Origin: Ignavibacteria bacterium
GTDB lineage: Bacteria; Bacteroidota; Ignavibacteria; Kapaibacteriales; UBA4661
DNA length: 64,000 nt
Direction: 5' to 3'
Assembly: GCA_013298775.1 (NCBI GenBank)
Contig: JAAFIV010000009.1
Location: 62,001 to 126,000, forward strand
The position numbers were made by a program, and so were the translations under genes. Below the pieces are notes generated by a model. The model had not been told where the DNA came from. It made no database searches and saw only the letters and a list, made by a program, of their open reading frames with translations. Shown here in pieces: positions 1 to 8,644 of the stretch (its first letter is position 1; every line of letters starts with the position of its first letter).

Positions 1-2
1 TC

Positions 3-3000
3 TCATATATACTCGCTTGCGTGGCATTGTTACTTTCCTGCTCCTACGCTTCCTTTGCACAGCAACAAGCTCTAGACTCGCTGCGCTGGCAACCCACAAA
101 GGGCGTGGAGGGCGGCAATGTCTCCGACCTTGTGAGTGCAGGCTCTCGGCTATATGCTTCGACTGATATTGGTATTTTTCGCTCCGATAACGAAGGCAAT
201 TCGTGGACATTGTTGCCCAATGATGTCATCAATAGACCTGTTCGTCTGGCAGCAAAAGGAACGGATGTGTACGCTTACGTGTCCGTCTCAACGATAGATT
301 TTTCGCCACTGCTCCGTTTTTCACCTAATCAAGGGGAAAGTGGTGTCCTCCGCTCGCGTGATGGTGGTATGACGTGGCAGCCCGTTGGAACGGGCGTATT
401 GTCGAATATTACACAAATCCTCACGACCGACAACGCCATCTTTGCCGTGAAAAGTACACGTTTGCCGCTGGTAAGTGGAGTTGCCAATGCGACACAAACC
501 ATTTTTCGCTCGACTGACGATGGCGCGACATGGCAGCAAATACGTTCATTGGAGAATGTCGTCATAAACTGGAGACCAAACGGCAGTACCGTATATGCTT
601 TTACAGCAACACAAACCATTGCTGCCAATGGTCGGACGCTGGTAGCTGTTGCTCAGGGGCAAGGCATTCTGCGCTCTGAGGATAATGGTACGACATGGCA
701 GAATGTTAGTTCTATGACCGCTTCGGCGTACTATACTTCCATTATGCAGGCAAATAATCAGTTCTTTGTTACCGAAAAAACATCAAACAATTCTACTCAG
801 GGCGTTCGCATTTTTCGTTCATCCGATGGCGGAAAAACCTGGCTTCTTGCTCCGTCGTCCTCTGGGCTTTCATATGCACAATTTTCGCATATGATATCTC
901 TTGGGTCTGTACTCTTTGCCGTTGCGTCTAATATCTTCAACCTTCCTTCTACCTTCAATGTATTTTACCGTCACGAAAATATTTTACGTTCCACAGACAA
1001 CGGCGCATCATGGAGTAGCACTACGGCACTGAACCTTGAGTTTGGTGCTTTTGCACGGTGCGTTACGGTAATAGGTCCAAGAGTACTTCTTGGAACAGAT
1101 GTTATGGGCATTCTTCGCCCTATCAACATTGGTATGTCGTGGGAACGATTAAACACAGGACTCCTGAATGCTTATCACAAGCGGGGTACTGCTAATACGT
1201 TGGGCGCATTTAATGTACGCGGAACAACCCTTTATGCGCAAACAGCGCATGGAGTATGGAAGACTGATGATAAAGGAGAAACATGGATAGAGATTGTTAC
1301 ACCAGAGGGGCGGGAGGGTCTTTTTGGCTCTTTCGCTACGTTTGGTCGAGGATTTACAACTTCTCATCTGCAAACGGATAATGTTAAATTTGCTGTTGCT
1401 GTGCAGGGACAATTTAGCTGGGATGACCTCAAACGCTCTCTCGACGGTGGAAAAACGTGGAGAACGATTGTCGATGCGGGAGAACTTACTAATCCTCTTA
1501 GCCTTTCTGTGAACGCTCGTATAGAAACGTTTGCAGCTCAAAATCCACAGATATTGTATGTTGGGGTACGAGAATTAACATCGGGAAGCTTTGGCGGTGG
1601 TGCTACTTCCGTTCCATCACTATTCGCCTCTGCATCTGGTGGTGGATCTTTTACATCAGGTAGTTCGCGATTTGAGCTGTACCGCTCGACAAATGGCGGA
1701 GCAACATGGGCAAAAGCGCAGAAAATCAATGATTTGGGCATAGATATTCTTTATGCAACTGAATCTGAAGTATATGCTATTTTGAATAGTAATAGGCGTA
1801 TCTATCGTTCTACGGATAATGGAAGCACATGGAAAAGCATAGCATCACAGACCGTATTTGCCCCAAATCAGATGTATGATGGAATACCCTTTATCAATGA
1901 CTTTATTATCAATAATAATGTTTTCTATATCGCATCAAGTACAGGGGTGTATTACAGCACAGATAAAGGAGGTACATTTCGCCCAATTAATACAGGGTTA
2001 CCAATGCGTACAGGTTCGCCTATGCAGGTTTCTGCACTTGCAGTATTAGGAAGTACTATATTTGCCGCAACAGAGAATAGTGTGTACCGTGCCGCACTTC
2101 CGCCTACATTCTTTACCACCCCGCAACAAATCTCGCTCGGCGGCACTCTCTTCAATGGAATAACAACAGGCGCGACCTTCACCGTAGAAGGGACAAATGT
2201 AGCTCAACCCATCAGCATCACCGCCCCTTCAGGCATTCTTTTGTATAATCCAAGCACCCGAACATGGGGGCAATCGCTGACGATACCAAGCAATGGTGCG
2301 GAGGTTGTGAATCAGCGCGTAGCGGTGCGTTTAGATTCCTCCCGCGTGGGCTTGGTCGGGAGAATCGGCACGGTTGGGCAGCAAGCATTTATCAGCGTTT
2401 CAAGCGGGAGTCTTTCTGCGCCCGTTGAGGTAAGCGGGAACGTTCAAGAGCCGCCATTTCTCAGCGTCCAGCCGAGTGCGCTTGATTTCGGCACAGCACG
2501 TCTGGGAAACGCCTCGCCGTTCACTCTTCCTTTGCAGCGTTCCTACACAATTACGGGAACGAATCTCTCTGAAACCCTCGTCATTACTGCGCCGGACGGT
2601 ATGCAGCTTTTCGACACCGTGAGCAGGTCGTGGCAGCAAACGCTCCGCTTCCCGCTTGCACTCATGCCCTTTGCAGCAAATTTCCGCACAACGCTCCAAG
2701 CCCGCATGGATTCTTCGCGTTTGGGTACTATCGCCGCGCCCATTCTTCACCGAAGCGGCTCTGCGCAAGTATCAGTGGGCGTTTCAGGGGCGGTTATTCC
2801 GCTTCCTGAGCTTCAGGTCTCGCGCCAAAGCCTTCCCGCTTTCCCTGATGTGATTCTTGGCGACCCTGCTCTAACGCAGCAATACAGCGTTTCTGGCACC
2901 AACCTCGCCGCACCCGTCGCAATCACCGCTCCCGAAGGCATTCTCCTGTTCAATGCCGCAACTTCAACATGGACGCGAACACTCACATTTGCCCCAAGCC

Positions 3001-3896
3001 AGGCAGGAAGCCTAATGCAAACTATCTCCGTGCGTTTGGATTCCTCGCAAATTCGCAGTATTGTGAATCAAGAAATTATCCACCAAAGCACGGGAACACA
3101 AGCAACGGTGCGTGTAAGCGGCGCAGTTGTCCCACTTTTCCTACCAATGGGCGCAGAAACGACGCTGGAACTGCGTCTCGCCATGCCACGCCAAACACCC
3201 TTTCTCATACGCGACACCGCACGAGTACAGCTTTGGCTGAAGGAGTCGCGCTTGCTCACACCGCGCCTTATTGCTCGCTTTGTGAAAAATCTTCGCGTTA
3301 CACTGAAGCTCGACACCAACAATTTCAACGTCGTAGGTTTTGCCACACCCGCAAGCATTCGTGCGGTCTCCCAGCCTTCACCGCGCACGTCATCGCTCAC
3401 AACATTCACCATTGAGCGCATAGACACAAGCACCACGCGGGAAATGCTCCTCGCCGAACTCCTCTTACAAGCGGCTGTTGGTGCGACAACGACCAACACC
3501 ATTCGCACTGCGCAGCCCACCGAATGGCTTGGGAATGCGACAGCAAACACAACACGCATCACGTGGGCAACAGATTCCCTACGCTTGGAAATACGACCCC
3601 TTTTCGCGCCGCGCCGTCAGAATTCGCTTGCAGCTGTTGTCGCACCTAATCCGTCGAGTGGTGAGGTAGAACTCCGCTACACGCTTTCGCCCACAATGCA
3701 AGGCGCGGAGCCGCTGACGCTCGTTGTGAGCGATATGGCGGGGCGCGTCGTCCACGAGCAAGAATTAGGCAAGCGAAAAACAGGCGAGGCGCAGCGAGAA
3801 ACCGTGCTGTTACGCGGTCTGGCGGCTGCTTCGTATCAAGTAATGCTGGTTGCGCCGTCGGAAGTATTGCATGGGCGCGTTGATATTGTGCGGTGA
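3..3896 (+). CDS. Secreted Asp-box (BNR) protein with T9SS C-terminal sorting domain, 5' end cut by window
   Basis: A large surface or secreted protein of unknown specific role. The frame is open from base 3; a GTG lies at 21, but codons before it read SYILAC and continue a hydrophobic signal peptide ending near SYASFAQQ, so the true start is probably upstream of the window. Residues about 20-700 carry some eleven Asp-box motifs (for example SRDGGMTWQPV, SSDGGKTWLLA, STDNGSTWKSI), which form sortilin/sialidase-like beta-propellers. Three modules of about 110 residues follow, each with a GTN...ITAP..I pattern, then a beta-rich segment that may be cohesin-like. The last 90 residues (VVAPNPSSGEVELRY, then a Gly-Leu-Ala turn and a final VDIVR) fit a type A T9SS sorting domain, so export by the PorU/PorV system at 56-62 kb is inferred. 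No catalytic residues of a hydrolase were recognised. Confidence 0.85.
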   Translation, partial: SYILACVALLLSCSYASFAQQQALDSLRWQPTKGVEGGNVSDLVSAGSRLYASTDIGIFRSDNEGNSWTLLPNDVINRPVRLAAKGTDVYAYVSVSTIDFSPLLRFSPNQGESGVLRSRDGGMTWQPVGTGVLSNITQILTTDNAIFAVKSTRLPLVSGVANATQTIFRSTDDGATWQQIRSLENVVINWRPNGSTVYAFTATQTIAANGRTLVAVAQGQGILRSEDNGTTWQNVSSMTASAYYTSIMQANNQFFVTEKTSNNSTQGVRIFRSSDGGKTWLLAPSSSGLSYAQFSHMISLGSVLFAVASNIFNLPSTFNVFYRHENILRSTDNGASWSSTTALNLEFGAFARCVTVIGPRVLLGTDVMGILRPINIGMSWERLNTGLLNAYHKRGTANTLGAFNVRGTTLYAQTAHGVWKTDDKGETWIEIVTPEGREGLFGSFATFGRGFTTSHLQTDNVKFAVAVQGQFSWDDLKRSLDGGKTWRTIVDAGELTNPLSLSVNARIETFAAQNPQILYVGVRELTSGSFGGGATSVPSLFASASGGGSFTSGSSRFELYRSTNGGATWAKAQKINDLGIDILYATESEVYAILNSNRRIYRSTDNGSTWKSIASQTVFAPNQMYDGIPFINDFIINNNVFYIASSTGVYYSTDKGGTFRPINTGLPMRTGSPMQVSALAVLGSTIFAATENSVYRAALPPTFFTTPQQISLGGTLFNGITTGATFTVEGTNVAQPISITAPSGILLYNPSTRTWGQSLTIPSNGAEVVNQRVAVRLDSSRVGLVGRIGTVGQQAFISVSSGSLSAPVEVSGNVQEPPFLSVQPSALDFGTARLGNASPFTLPLQRSYTITGTNLSETLVITAPDGMQLFDTVSRSWQQTLRFPLALMPFAANFRTTLQARMDSSRLGTIAAPILHRSGSAQVSVGVSGAVIPLPELQVSRQSLPAFPDVILGDPALTQQYSVSGTNLAAPVAITAPEGILLFNAATSTWTRTLTFAPSQAGSLMQTISVRLDSSQIRSIVNQEIIHQSTGTQATVRVSGAVVPLFLPMGAETTLELRLAMPRQTPFLIRDTARVQLWLKESRLLTPRLIARFVKNLRVTLKLDTNNFNVVGFATPASIRAVSQPSPRTSSLTTFTIERIDTSTTREMLLAELLLQAAVGATTTNTIRTAQPTEWLGNATANTTRITWATDSLRLEIRPLFAPRRQNSLAAVVAPNPSSGEVELRYTLSPTMQGAEPLTLVVSDMAGRVVHEQELGKRKTGEAQRETVLLRGLAAASYQVMLVAPSEVLHGRVDIVR

Positions 3897-3940
3897 GAGA
3901 GAAAGTCCATACATTTCCCGCCCAAGTTTTGCAAGCGATT

Positions 3941-3996
3941 GTCCGCCGGACGGCTACTGTGCTTGTGATAACAGCTGCTTGGGCGGGATAAGTACC
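3941..3996. mobile_element. Partial copy of the 144-bp MITE-like element
   Basis: This stretch matches the right half of the element (CCGGACGGCTACTG then TTGTGATAACAG) and stops at AGTACC, just short of the TGACCAGTTAC end. It lies five bases before the full copy at 4001-4144, so it is either a decayed older insertion or a rearranged end. Confidence 0.6.
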
Positions 3997-4000
3997 AAAA

Positions 4001-4144
4001 ATAACTGGTCAGGTACTATCCCGTCGGGCGGTTTCTTGACTGTCCGGCGGGTTCTTTGCTCGGTAAAGCGTCCCGCGTACACTCGCCGGACGGCTACTGC
4101 TCTTGTGATAACAGCCGCCCGACGAGAAGAACCTGACCAGCTAC
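4001..4144. mobile_element. MITE-like 144-bp element, copy A
   Basis: The ends are TAACTGGTCAGGTACT and AACCTGACCAGCTA, near-perfect inverted repeats, followed inward by GTCGGGCGG and CCGCCCGAC. Length from TAACT to AGCTA is exactly 142 bp, the same as copies B and C. The outer base is A instead of G on the left, and no clear 8-bp target duplication is present, perhaps because of the partial copy beside it. It fills the gap between the secreted Asp-box gene and the cyclophilin gene. Confidence 0.75.
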
Positions 4145-4160
4145 AAAATATTTACCAAGA

Positions 4161-4964
4161 ATGAATTCTAATCGCATACAACCAATGACTTCACGCACAG
4201 CGATTCCGCCCCGCGCATTGAGTGTGATACTTTTTATCACGCTCATTGTAAGTTCATGCCGCTACGACTCCCAACCCGAGCGTTTACGCCGCTTTGCGCA
4301 AGCCTCCACGAGTGCGCCCGTGAATGAACAACGCGCCAGCGAGCAAATATCCGCCAAGCCAAGCACTCCGCCGCTTACGGCAAAGGAACAGCTTGCGGCG
4401 GATGCGATTGATACCATTCCGCTTGCAACGCACCGTGCCGTGATTCGCACTTCCGAAGGCGCGTTCACGCTGCATTTGTACGGAAAAGATGCTCCGAAAA
4501 CGGTGGAGAATTTTATCAAACTTGCCGAACGGAAATTCTATCGCGGTATTCTTATTCATCGCATTGCAAAAGATTTTGTCGTGCAGATGGGCGACCCCAA
4601 AACGAAAGACAAACGCAAGCGCGATGAGTGGGGAAGCGGCGGCGAAAGCGCGTCGGGCGAAGGGTTTGAAACGGAAGTCAATTCCGACGCGCCAAGCGTG
4701 AAACGCGGCTATCGGCGCGGGGTTGTGGCAATGGCAAATCGTGGTGGCGAGACAAATACAAGCCAGTTTTTCATTTGCCTGCGCGACATTCCGAATTTAC
4801 CGCTTCGTTCCAGCATTTTCGGTGATGTTGCAAGCGGCATGGCAACGCTAGACAGCATCGCAGCACAAGCAATTACGCCTGTTCTCAGCAGCACGGATGG
4901 TCGTCCGCAAAAGCCGATAACGATTCTTTCGGTGAGCGTGAGTGCGATTGTGCCTGTGCCATAG
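4161..4964 (+). CDS. Cyclophilin-type peptidyl-prolyl cis-trans isomerase, lipoprotein
   Basis: Catalyses cis-trans isomerisation of prolyl bonds, here probably in the periplasm. The N-terminus has a hydrophobic segment ending in LIVSSC, a lipobox that predicts lipid attachment at Cys about residue 33. A second ATG at 4185 gives a more typical lipoprotein leader and is an equally good start. The cyclophilin domain fills residues 90-260: APKTVENFIKLAERKFY, LIHRIAKDFVVQMGDP (the FHR-type active-site motif is here IHR), GVVAMANRGGETNTSQFFI and a final FGDVASGM. The segment between residues 40 and 85 is low-complexity linker. The neighbours are unrelated; a MITE-like element occupies the upstream gap. 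Family assignment is firm, the client proteins are unknown. Confidence 0.92.
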   Translation: MNSNRIQPMTSRTAIPPRALSVILFITLIVSSCRYDSQPERLRRFAQASTSAPVNEQRASEQISAKPSTPPLTAKEQLAADAIDTIPLATHRAVIRTSEGAFTLHLYGKDAPKTVENFIKLAERKFYRGILIHRIAKDFVVQMGDPKTKDKRKRDEWGSGGESASGEGFETEVNSDAPSVKRGYRRGVVAMANRGGETNTSQFFICLRDIPNLPLRSSIFGDVASGMATLDSIAAQAITPVLSSTDGRPQKPITILSVSVSAIVPVP

Positions 4965-5138
4965 GTTGGTAGCGTTGTCTTGTCTATAAAACGTGGAAAA
5001 GAAAACGTATGCCATATTGAGCAAAAAGTGTAAATTCGTGGCTGTTGTATTTTTATTAACCGTTGCGCACGTACTCACGCGCTTTCCACTGCGCTTTGGG
5101 CGCAGATTGCTATCGCCACATTGCTATCGCATTTTGCT

Positions 5139-6110
5139 ATGAATCTTAGCGATATTAGCCAGCCCATTCAGCCTTATATGAGCGATTTTGACGAAGTTTT
5201 TAAGCGTCAGATGCGTTCTAATGTGCTGTTGCTGGATACAGTCGTGCGGTATTTGCTGCGCCAACGCGGCAAGCGTGTCCGACCAATGCTGGTGATGCTG
5301 AGTGCTGCTGTGTGCGGCGAAGTGAGCCAGCGCACGTACATTGGCGCGAGCATGGTGGAACTGCTGCACACGGCTTCTCTCGCGCACGACGACGTGGTGG
5401 ATGAATCCTACGAGCGGCGTGGAATGGCGAGTATCAACGCGATTTGGAAAAGCAAAGTTGCCGTTCTCTTTGGTGATTACTTGCTTTCACGCGGTTTGCT
5501 GATTGCGGTGGAAAATGAAGAATACAATTTTTTGAAAATTACGAGTAATGCCGTGCGCCGCATGAGCGAGGGCGAACTCTTGCAAATCCAGAAAACACGC
5601 CAGCTTGACATGGACGAAGCCACGTACTTTCGGATTATTTCCGATAAAACTGCCTCGCTGATTTCCTCCTGTTGCGAAATTGGTGCCTCCAGTGCCTCGT
5701 CCGACCCCGCGCACCAAGCAGCGATGCGGGAATACGGCGAACTTATTGGCTGTGTTTTTCAAATTCGCGATGATATTTTTGATTATTCGGGCGGGAATTC
5801 GTTAATTGGCAAACCAAGCGGTAACGACGTGCAAGAAAAGAAACTCACGCTCCCCCTTGTCTATGCGTTTTCGCAAGCAACGAAGAGCGAATCCAAAGAA
5901 ATGCTCAGGCTTATCAAAGGCAAAAGCTCAAAAAAAGAAGTGCGCACGGTGATAGATTTTGTGCGAAAATATAAGGGAATTGAGTACGCCGAACAGAAAG
6001 CCCGCGACCTTTTGGAACAAGCAAAAAATACACTGACTATTTTCCCGGATTCTCCGGCAAAAACCTCCCTCCTCCGCTTTGCGGATTATTCGCTCCAACG
6101 CTCGGCATAA
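5139..6110 (+). CDS. Polyprenyl diphosphate synthase (trans-isoprenyl synthase family)
   Basis: Condenses isopentenyl diphosphate with an allylic diphosphate to build a long all-trans prenyl chain, most likely for the quinone side chain. Seen: GKRVRPMLVML near residue 45, the first aspartate-rich motif in AHDDVVDESYERRG near residue 88, GDYLLSRG near 115, and the second motif in FQIRDDIFDYSG near 210, followed by GKPSGNDVQEKKLTLPL. Length of about 323 residues is usual for the family. The frame also allows a TTG at 5121, but the ATG at 5139 fits the family start better. The exact chain length cannot be read from sequence; a medium- or long-chain enzyme such as IspB is most likely because no short-chain signature is evident. 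Confidence 0.92.
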   Translation: MNLSDISQPIQPYMSDFDEVFKRQMRSNVLLLDTVVRYLLRQRGKRVRPMLVMLSAAVCGEVSQRTYIGASMVELLHTASLAHDDVVDESYERRGMASINAIWKSKVAVLFGDYLLSRGLLIAVENEEYNFLKITSNAVRRMSEGELLQIQKTRQLDMDEATYFRIISDKTASLISSCCEIGASSASSDPAHQAAMREYGELIGCVFQIRDDIFDYSGGNSLIGKPSGNDVQEKKLTLPLVYAFSQATKSESKEMLRLIKGKSSKKEVRTVIDFVRKYKGIEYAEQKARDLLEQAKNTLTIFPDSPAKTSLLRFADYSLQRSA

Positions 6111-6287
6111 CGCCAGTTGTGCAGCGAACCCCACCCCGTTCTTGAAGAAGTGCAGCATCTTCGACAAGAACAAGGGTTATGTACACGAGCAGCATCGTTT
6201 GCATAGCCATTTCAATTCACGCTTGCCGCATGGAATCTTGTGAAAGATGCCGGTGCGGTCATGGTTCAACGCATAAAGAGGATATCT

Positions 6288-7448
6288 ATGAGCGTTTCCG
6301 TCACATTTGCCGTCAAGGCACAACAACTCTTAGAGGAAGGCAATCCGAACGAGGCAATTCAGCTTTGCAAGCAAGGATTGGACACCTTTCCCAACTACGT
6401 TACCGCCTATCTCATTCTGGCGCGTGCGTGTATTGCCGTTGGCGATTACATTGCCGCAGAAGAAGCATTGGAGCGGGGTTTGCAAAAATCTCCGCGCTCG
6501 AATACTGCCCGCACCCTGCGGAAAGAAGTGCAATACGCCCTCCGCTTCAAAACAAAAAATTCTCCCTCTGGCGGCTCCTCGCAGAACGATAACGGAGAGC
6601 GAGATTCTTCCTCGTCCTCTGGCGTTCCAAGCGGCTTGCAGACTGCCTTAGCGGAAGTGTCGGCTGCCGCAAGTTTGATTCAAGAAGGGCGCGACATTCC
6701 CGATGAACAAGCGGAAAAGACGCTTGGGAACTACTTGCGCATTATCGAGACCGATAAAAGCTCGCCAGAGCAGCACACGTCCTATCGGTCGAATAATTTA
6801 CGGCTCATTCCGGGGCTTGAATTTACGCCGCTTCGCGTGGAAACCTCGCCAAACATGGCTTCGCAACAACGCGCCACGCAGCAACGCAACAGCAACGTTC
6901 CCGAACCGCCGCCGCTCACCGAGTTTGCCGAGTGGGAACAGTACCAATCCTCGCTGCGCAATGAAACTGCCGTCGAATTGCCGCTCCATGCCGAAACAGG
7001 CGAACTCCTGAAACCGCTTACAGGCTACTCGCGTCCGCCGATGCCCGTTTCGCGCTTTAGTATTCGTGAAATTGAGTCATTGCCAAGCGTGGAAGGCGCG
7101 GAACGTGGTGCTGAGGGCGAAAGCGACATTGATAACCTTGCTGCCCGCCTCATGCAAGCCCAAATGCCTGACGTGAACGAGCTGTTGCAACGTCCCACCG
7201 AAATACCGCAGTATTTGCAAGACAACGCTGGCGAAACCGTCAGCAACGAGCAGCCCAGCGCAGGAACGGTGATTGTCAGCGAAACAATGGCGAAAATTTA
7301 TGAAGCGCAGGGCGCATTAAATCAAGCGTTGTTCGCATATCAGTCGCTGGAGAATGAAGCAAAATCGCAGAGCAATGAAGAAAAAATGCGCTTCTACGCC
7401 GAGCGTGTTCATGCCGTCCAAGCGCGTATTCATGCGACAATGGGGTGA
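6288..7448 (+). CDS. Tetratricopeptide-repeat protein, cytoplasmic
   Basis: A protein-interaction scaffold of unknown partner. The ATG at 6288 is preceded by AAAGAGGA with five bases of spacing, better than GTG 6240 or ATG 6261 in the same frame. The N-terminal 85 residues form two TPR hairpins (AQQLLEEGNPNEAIQLCKQG, ILARACIAVGDYIAAEEALE). Residues 90-310 are polar and low in complexity, with a few Pro-rich patches, so probably disordered. A last TPR-like helix pair near the C-terminus (ETMAKIYEAQGALNQALFAY) closes the protein. There is no signal peptide or membrane helix. Such proteins often accompany secretion or gliding machinery in this phylum, but nothing in the immediate neighbourhood proves that. 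Confidence 0.75.
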   Translation: MSVSVTFAVKAQQLLEEGNPNEAIQLCKQGLDTFPNYVTAYLILARACIAVGDYIAAEEALERGLQKSPRSNTARTLRKEVQYALRFKTKNSPSGGSSQNDNGERDSSSSSGVPSGLQTALAEVSAAASLIQEGRDIPDEQAEKTLGNYLRIIETDKSSPEQHTSYRSNNLRLIPGLEFTPLRVETSPNMASQQRATQQRNSNVPEPPPLTEFAEWEQYQSSLRNETAVELPLHAETGELLKPLTGYSRPPMPVSRFSIREIESLPSVEGAERGAEGESDIDNLAARLMQAQMPDVNELLQRPTEIPQYLQDNAGETVSNEQPSAGTVIVSETMAKIYEAQGALNQALFAYQSLENEAKSQSNEEKMRFYAERVHAVQARIHATMG

Positions 7449-7453
7449 GAAAA

Positions 7454-7485
7454 AGGATGAAGTATGAAATCTGAAGTATGAAGTT
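7454..7485. repeat. Short dispersed repeat related to TTTCATCCTTCATCCC
   Basis: The sequence GGATGAAGTATGAAATCTGA is an imperfect inverted partner of the pyrimidine-rich motif at 7692-7733. Related copies occur at 9601-9650 and 33046-33078, all directly beside gene starts or stops. Confidence 0.45.
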
Positions 7486-7564
7486 TTGGTAACGAGACAA
7501 TCGCTCACAATGCAGATATACTCAGGCTTTGTGCTGGTACAGATGTGCTTGTGGAACAATAGAT

Positions 7565-7674
7565 TAGGACTTTCGCAAACGGCGCAGACAAGAGTGTCTG
7601 CGCTACCATGTAGGCTTCGGTAGGGCAGACACTCTTGTCTGCCCCATGACGTGAGCCTTTGGCGAAAGTCCTCA
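7565..7674. mobile_element. Palindromic element with TAGGACTTTCGC ends
   Basis: The outer inverted repeat is TAGGACTTTCGC on the left and GCGAAAGTCCTCA on the right. Two inner hairpins each hold the motif GCAGACAAGAGTGTCTGC or its complement. A second full copy lies at 47565-47690; shorter versions with only the inner hairpins lie at 22208-22278, 34075-34161 and 57401-57478. It has no coding capacity, so it is a non-autonomous or REP-like element. It sits between the TPR gene and mtgA. Confidence 0.7.
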
Positions 7675-7691
7675 GATTGTTATGTTTTCCA

Positions 7692-7733
7692 ACGCCAAAT
7701 TTCATCCTTCATCCCTCAGATTTCATCCTTTCT
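7692..7733. repeat. Short dispersed repeat TTTCATCCTTCATCCC
   Basis: The block AATTTCATCCTTCATCCC followed by TCAGATTTCATCCTTT is repeated almost exactly at 33046-33078. It directly precedes the ATG of mtgA, so it forms the leader of that gene. Confidence 0.55.
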
Positions 7734-7734
7734 T

Positions 7735-8445
7735 ATGTTCAAGCGTCTTCTCTCCTTTGCAGCCCGCATGATTCTTGGGTTTCTGTTGTTATCGGTGCTG
7801 GGAGTGATATTCTTCCGTTTCGTGCCATTTCCAGGAACACCACTCATGCTGATTCGCTTGGTAGGAGGCGGGTTTGAGGGGAAATGGGTTGGGTTGGATT
7901 ATCGGTGGAAATCATTGGACGAAATTTCTCCCACGATGATTCGCGCAGTTATTGCCTCCGAAGATGCACGATTCCTTATGCATAGCGGTATTGATTGGGA
8001 TGCCGTCAGTGAAGCCCAACGCCGCAACGAGCGCATTGAAAAGCTCTACACAGCAGGTAAAATCAAGAAAAAGCGGCTCTATGGCGCAAGCACGATTACG
8101 ATGCAAACCGCTAAAAATGCGTTTCTTTTTCCCTCGCGCACGTACTTCCGCAAGGCTCTGGAAGCATATTTCACCTACTTGATTGAATTTCTCTGGGGCA
8201 AGCGGCGCATTGTGGAGGTGTATGTGAATATCATCGAAATGGGTAATGGCATTTATGGCGTGGAAGCCGCAGCACAGCGACATTTCGGTAAGCCCGCCGC
8301 CCGTCTCACCGCACAGGAAGCCGCCCTCATAACGGCAGTCCTCCCAAACCCGCGTAAATGGTCGCCCGCGCAACCAAGCGGGTATATTCGCCGCAAAGCT
8401 GCTACCATTCAAGCGCGTATGAGCGGTGTAGCGGTTCCGCAATAA
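7735..8445 (+). CDS. mtgA: Monofunctional peptidoglycan glycosyltransferase
   Basis: Polymerises lipid II into glycan strands at the outer face of the inner membrane (GT51 family) without a transpeptidase domain. The chosen ATG at 7735 gives a short basic end and one membrane helix (residues 12-30); an upstream frame extension would translate the intergenic repeat. Motifs seen: VIASEDARFLMHSG with the catalytic Glu at residue 76, YGASTITMQTAKN, KALEAYFTYLIEFLWGKRRI with the second Glu, and YVNIIEMGNGIYGVEAAAQRHFGK cut here to show order only in part. Length of 236 residues is normal for MtgA. It may assist PBP2 encoded at 47690-49588. No partner gene is adjacent. Confidence 0.94.
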   Translation: MFKRLLSFAARMILGFLLLSVLGVIFFRFVPFPGTPLMLIRLVGGGFEGKWVGLDYRWKSLDEISPTMIRAVIASEDARFLMHSGIDWDAVSEAQRRNERIEKLYTAGKIKKKRLYGASTITMQTAKNAFLFPSRTYFRKALEAYFTYLIEFLWGKRRIVEVYVNIIEMGNGIYGVEAAAQRHFGKPAARLTAQEAALITAVLPNPRKWSPAQPSGYIRRKAATIQARMSGVAVPQ

Positions 8446-8475
8446 AGCAAATAGGCGCAAAACGTTGTCAAATTC

Positions 8476-8578
8476 GCCCCCTTGACAAAGGGGGAACGGG
8501 GGATTAAACGGTTCAACACCGCTTCAAATCTACTCGTTGCGCATGGTAAATCCCCCGTTCCCCCTTTATCAAGGGGGC
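8476..8578. repeat. Inverted repeat GCCCCCTTGA...AAGGGGGAACGGGGGATT
   Basis: Two 30-bp arms (8476-8505 and 8549-8578) are complementary with a single mismatch, separated by 43 bp. Each arm is itself partly palindromic (CCCCCTTG...AAAGGGGG). The type is widespread in bacterial intergenic regions. It separates mtgA from hslO and could act as a terminator, although it lacks a T tract. Confidence 0.75.
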
Positions 8579-8644
8579 AAATGAGTGAAATTGCCGTAAA
8601 ACCTGAATAGTAGCTGTTTCTCTCCATTTATCGAAAGAATTGTT

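Noticed and set aside
3850-4164. Open frame across the MITE-like region after the first gene
   Set aside because: It translates the inverted-repeat element and has no ribosome site or recognisable domain.
7651-7734. N-terminal extension of MtgA
   Set aside because: These codons fall in the dispersed repeats; the basic end plus membrane helix starts at 7735.
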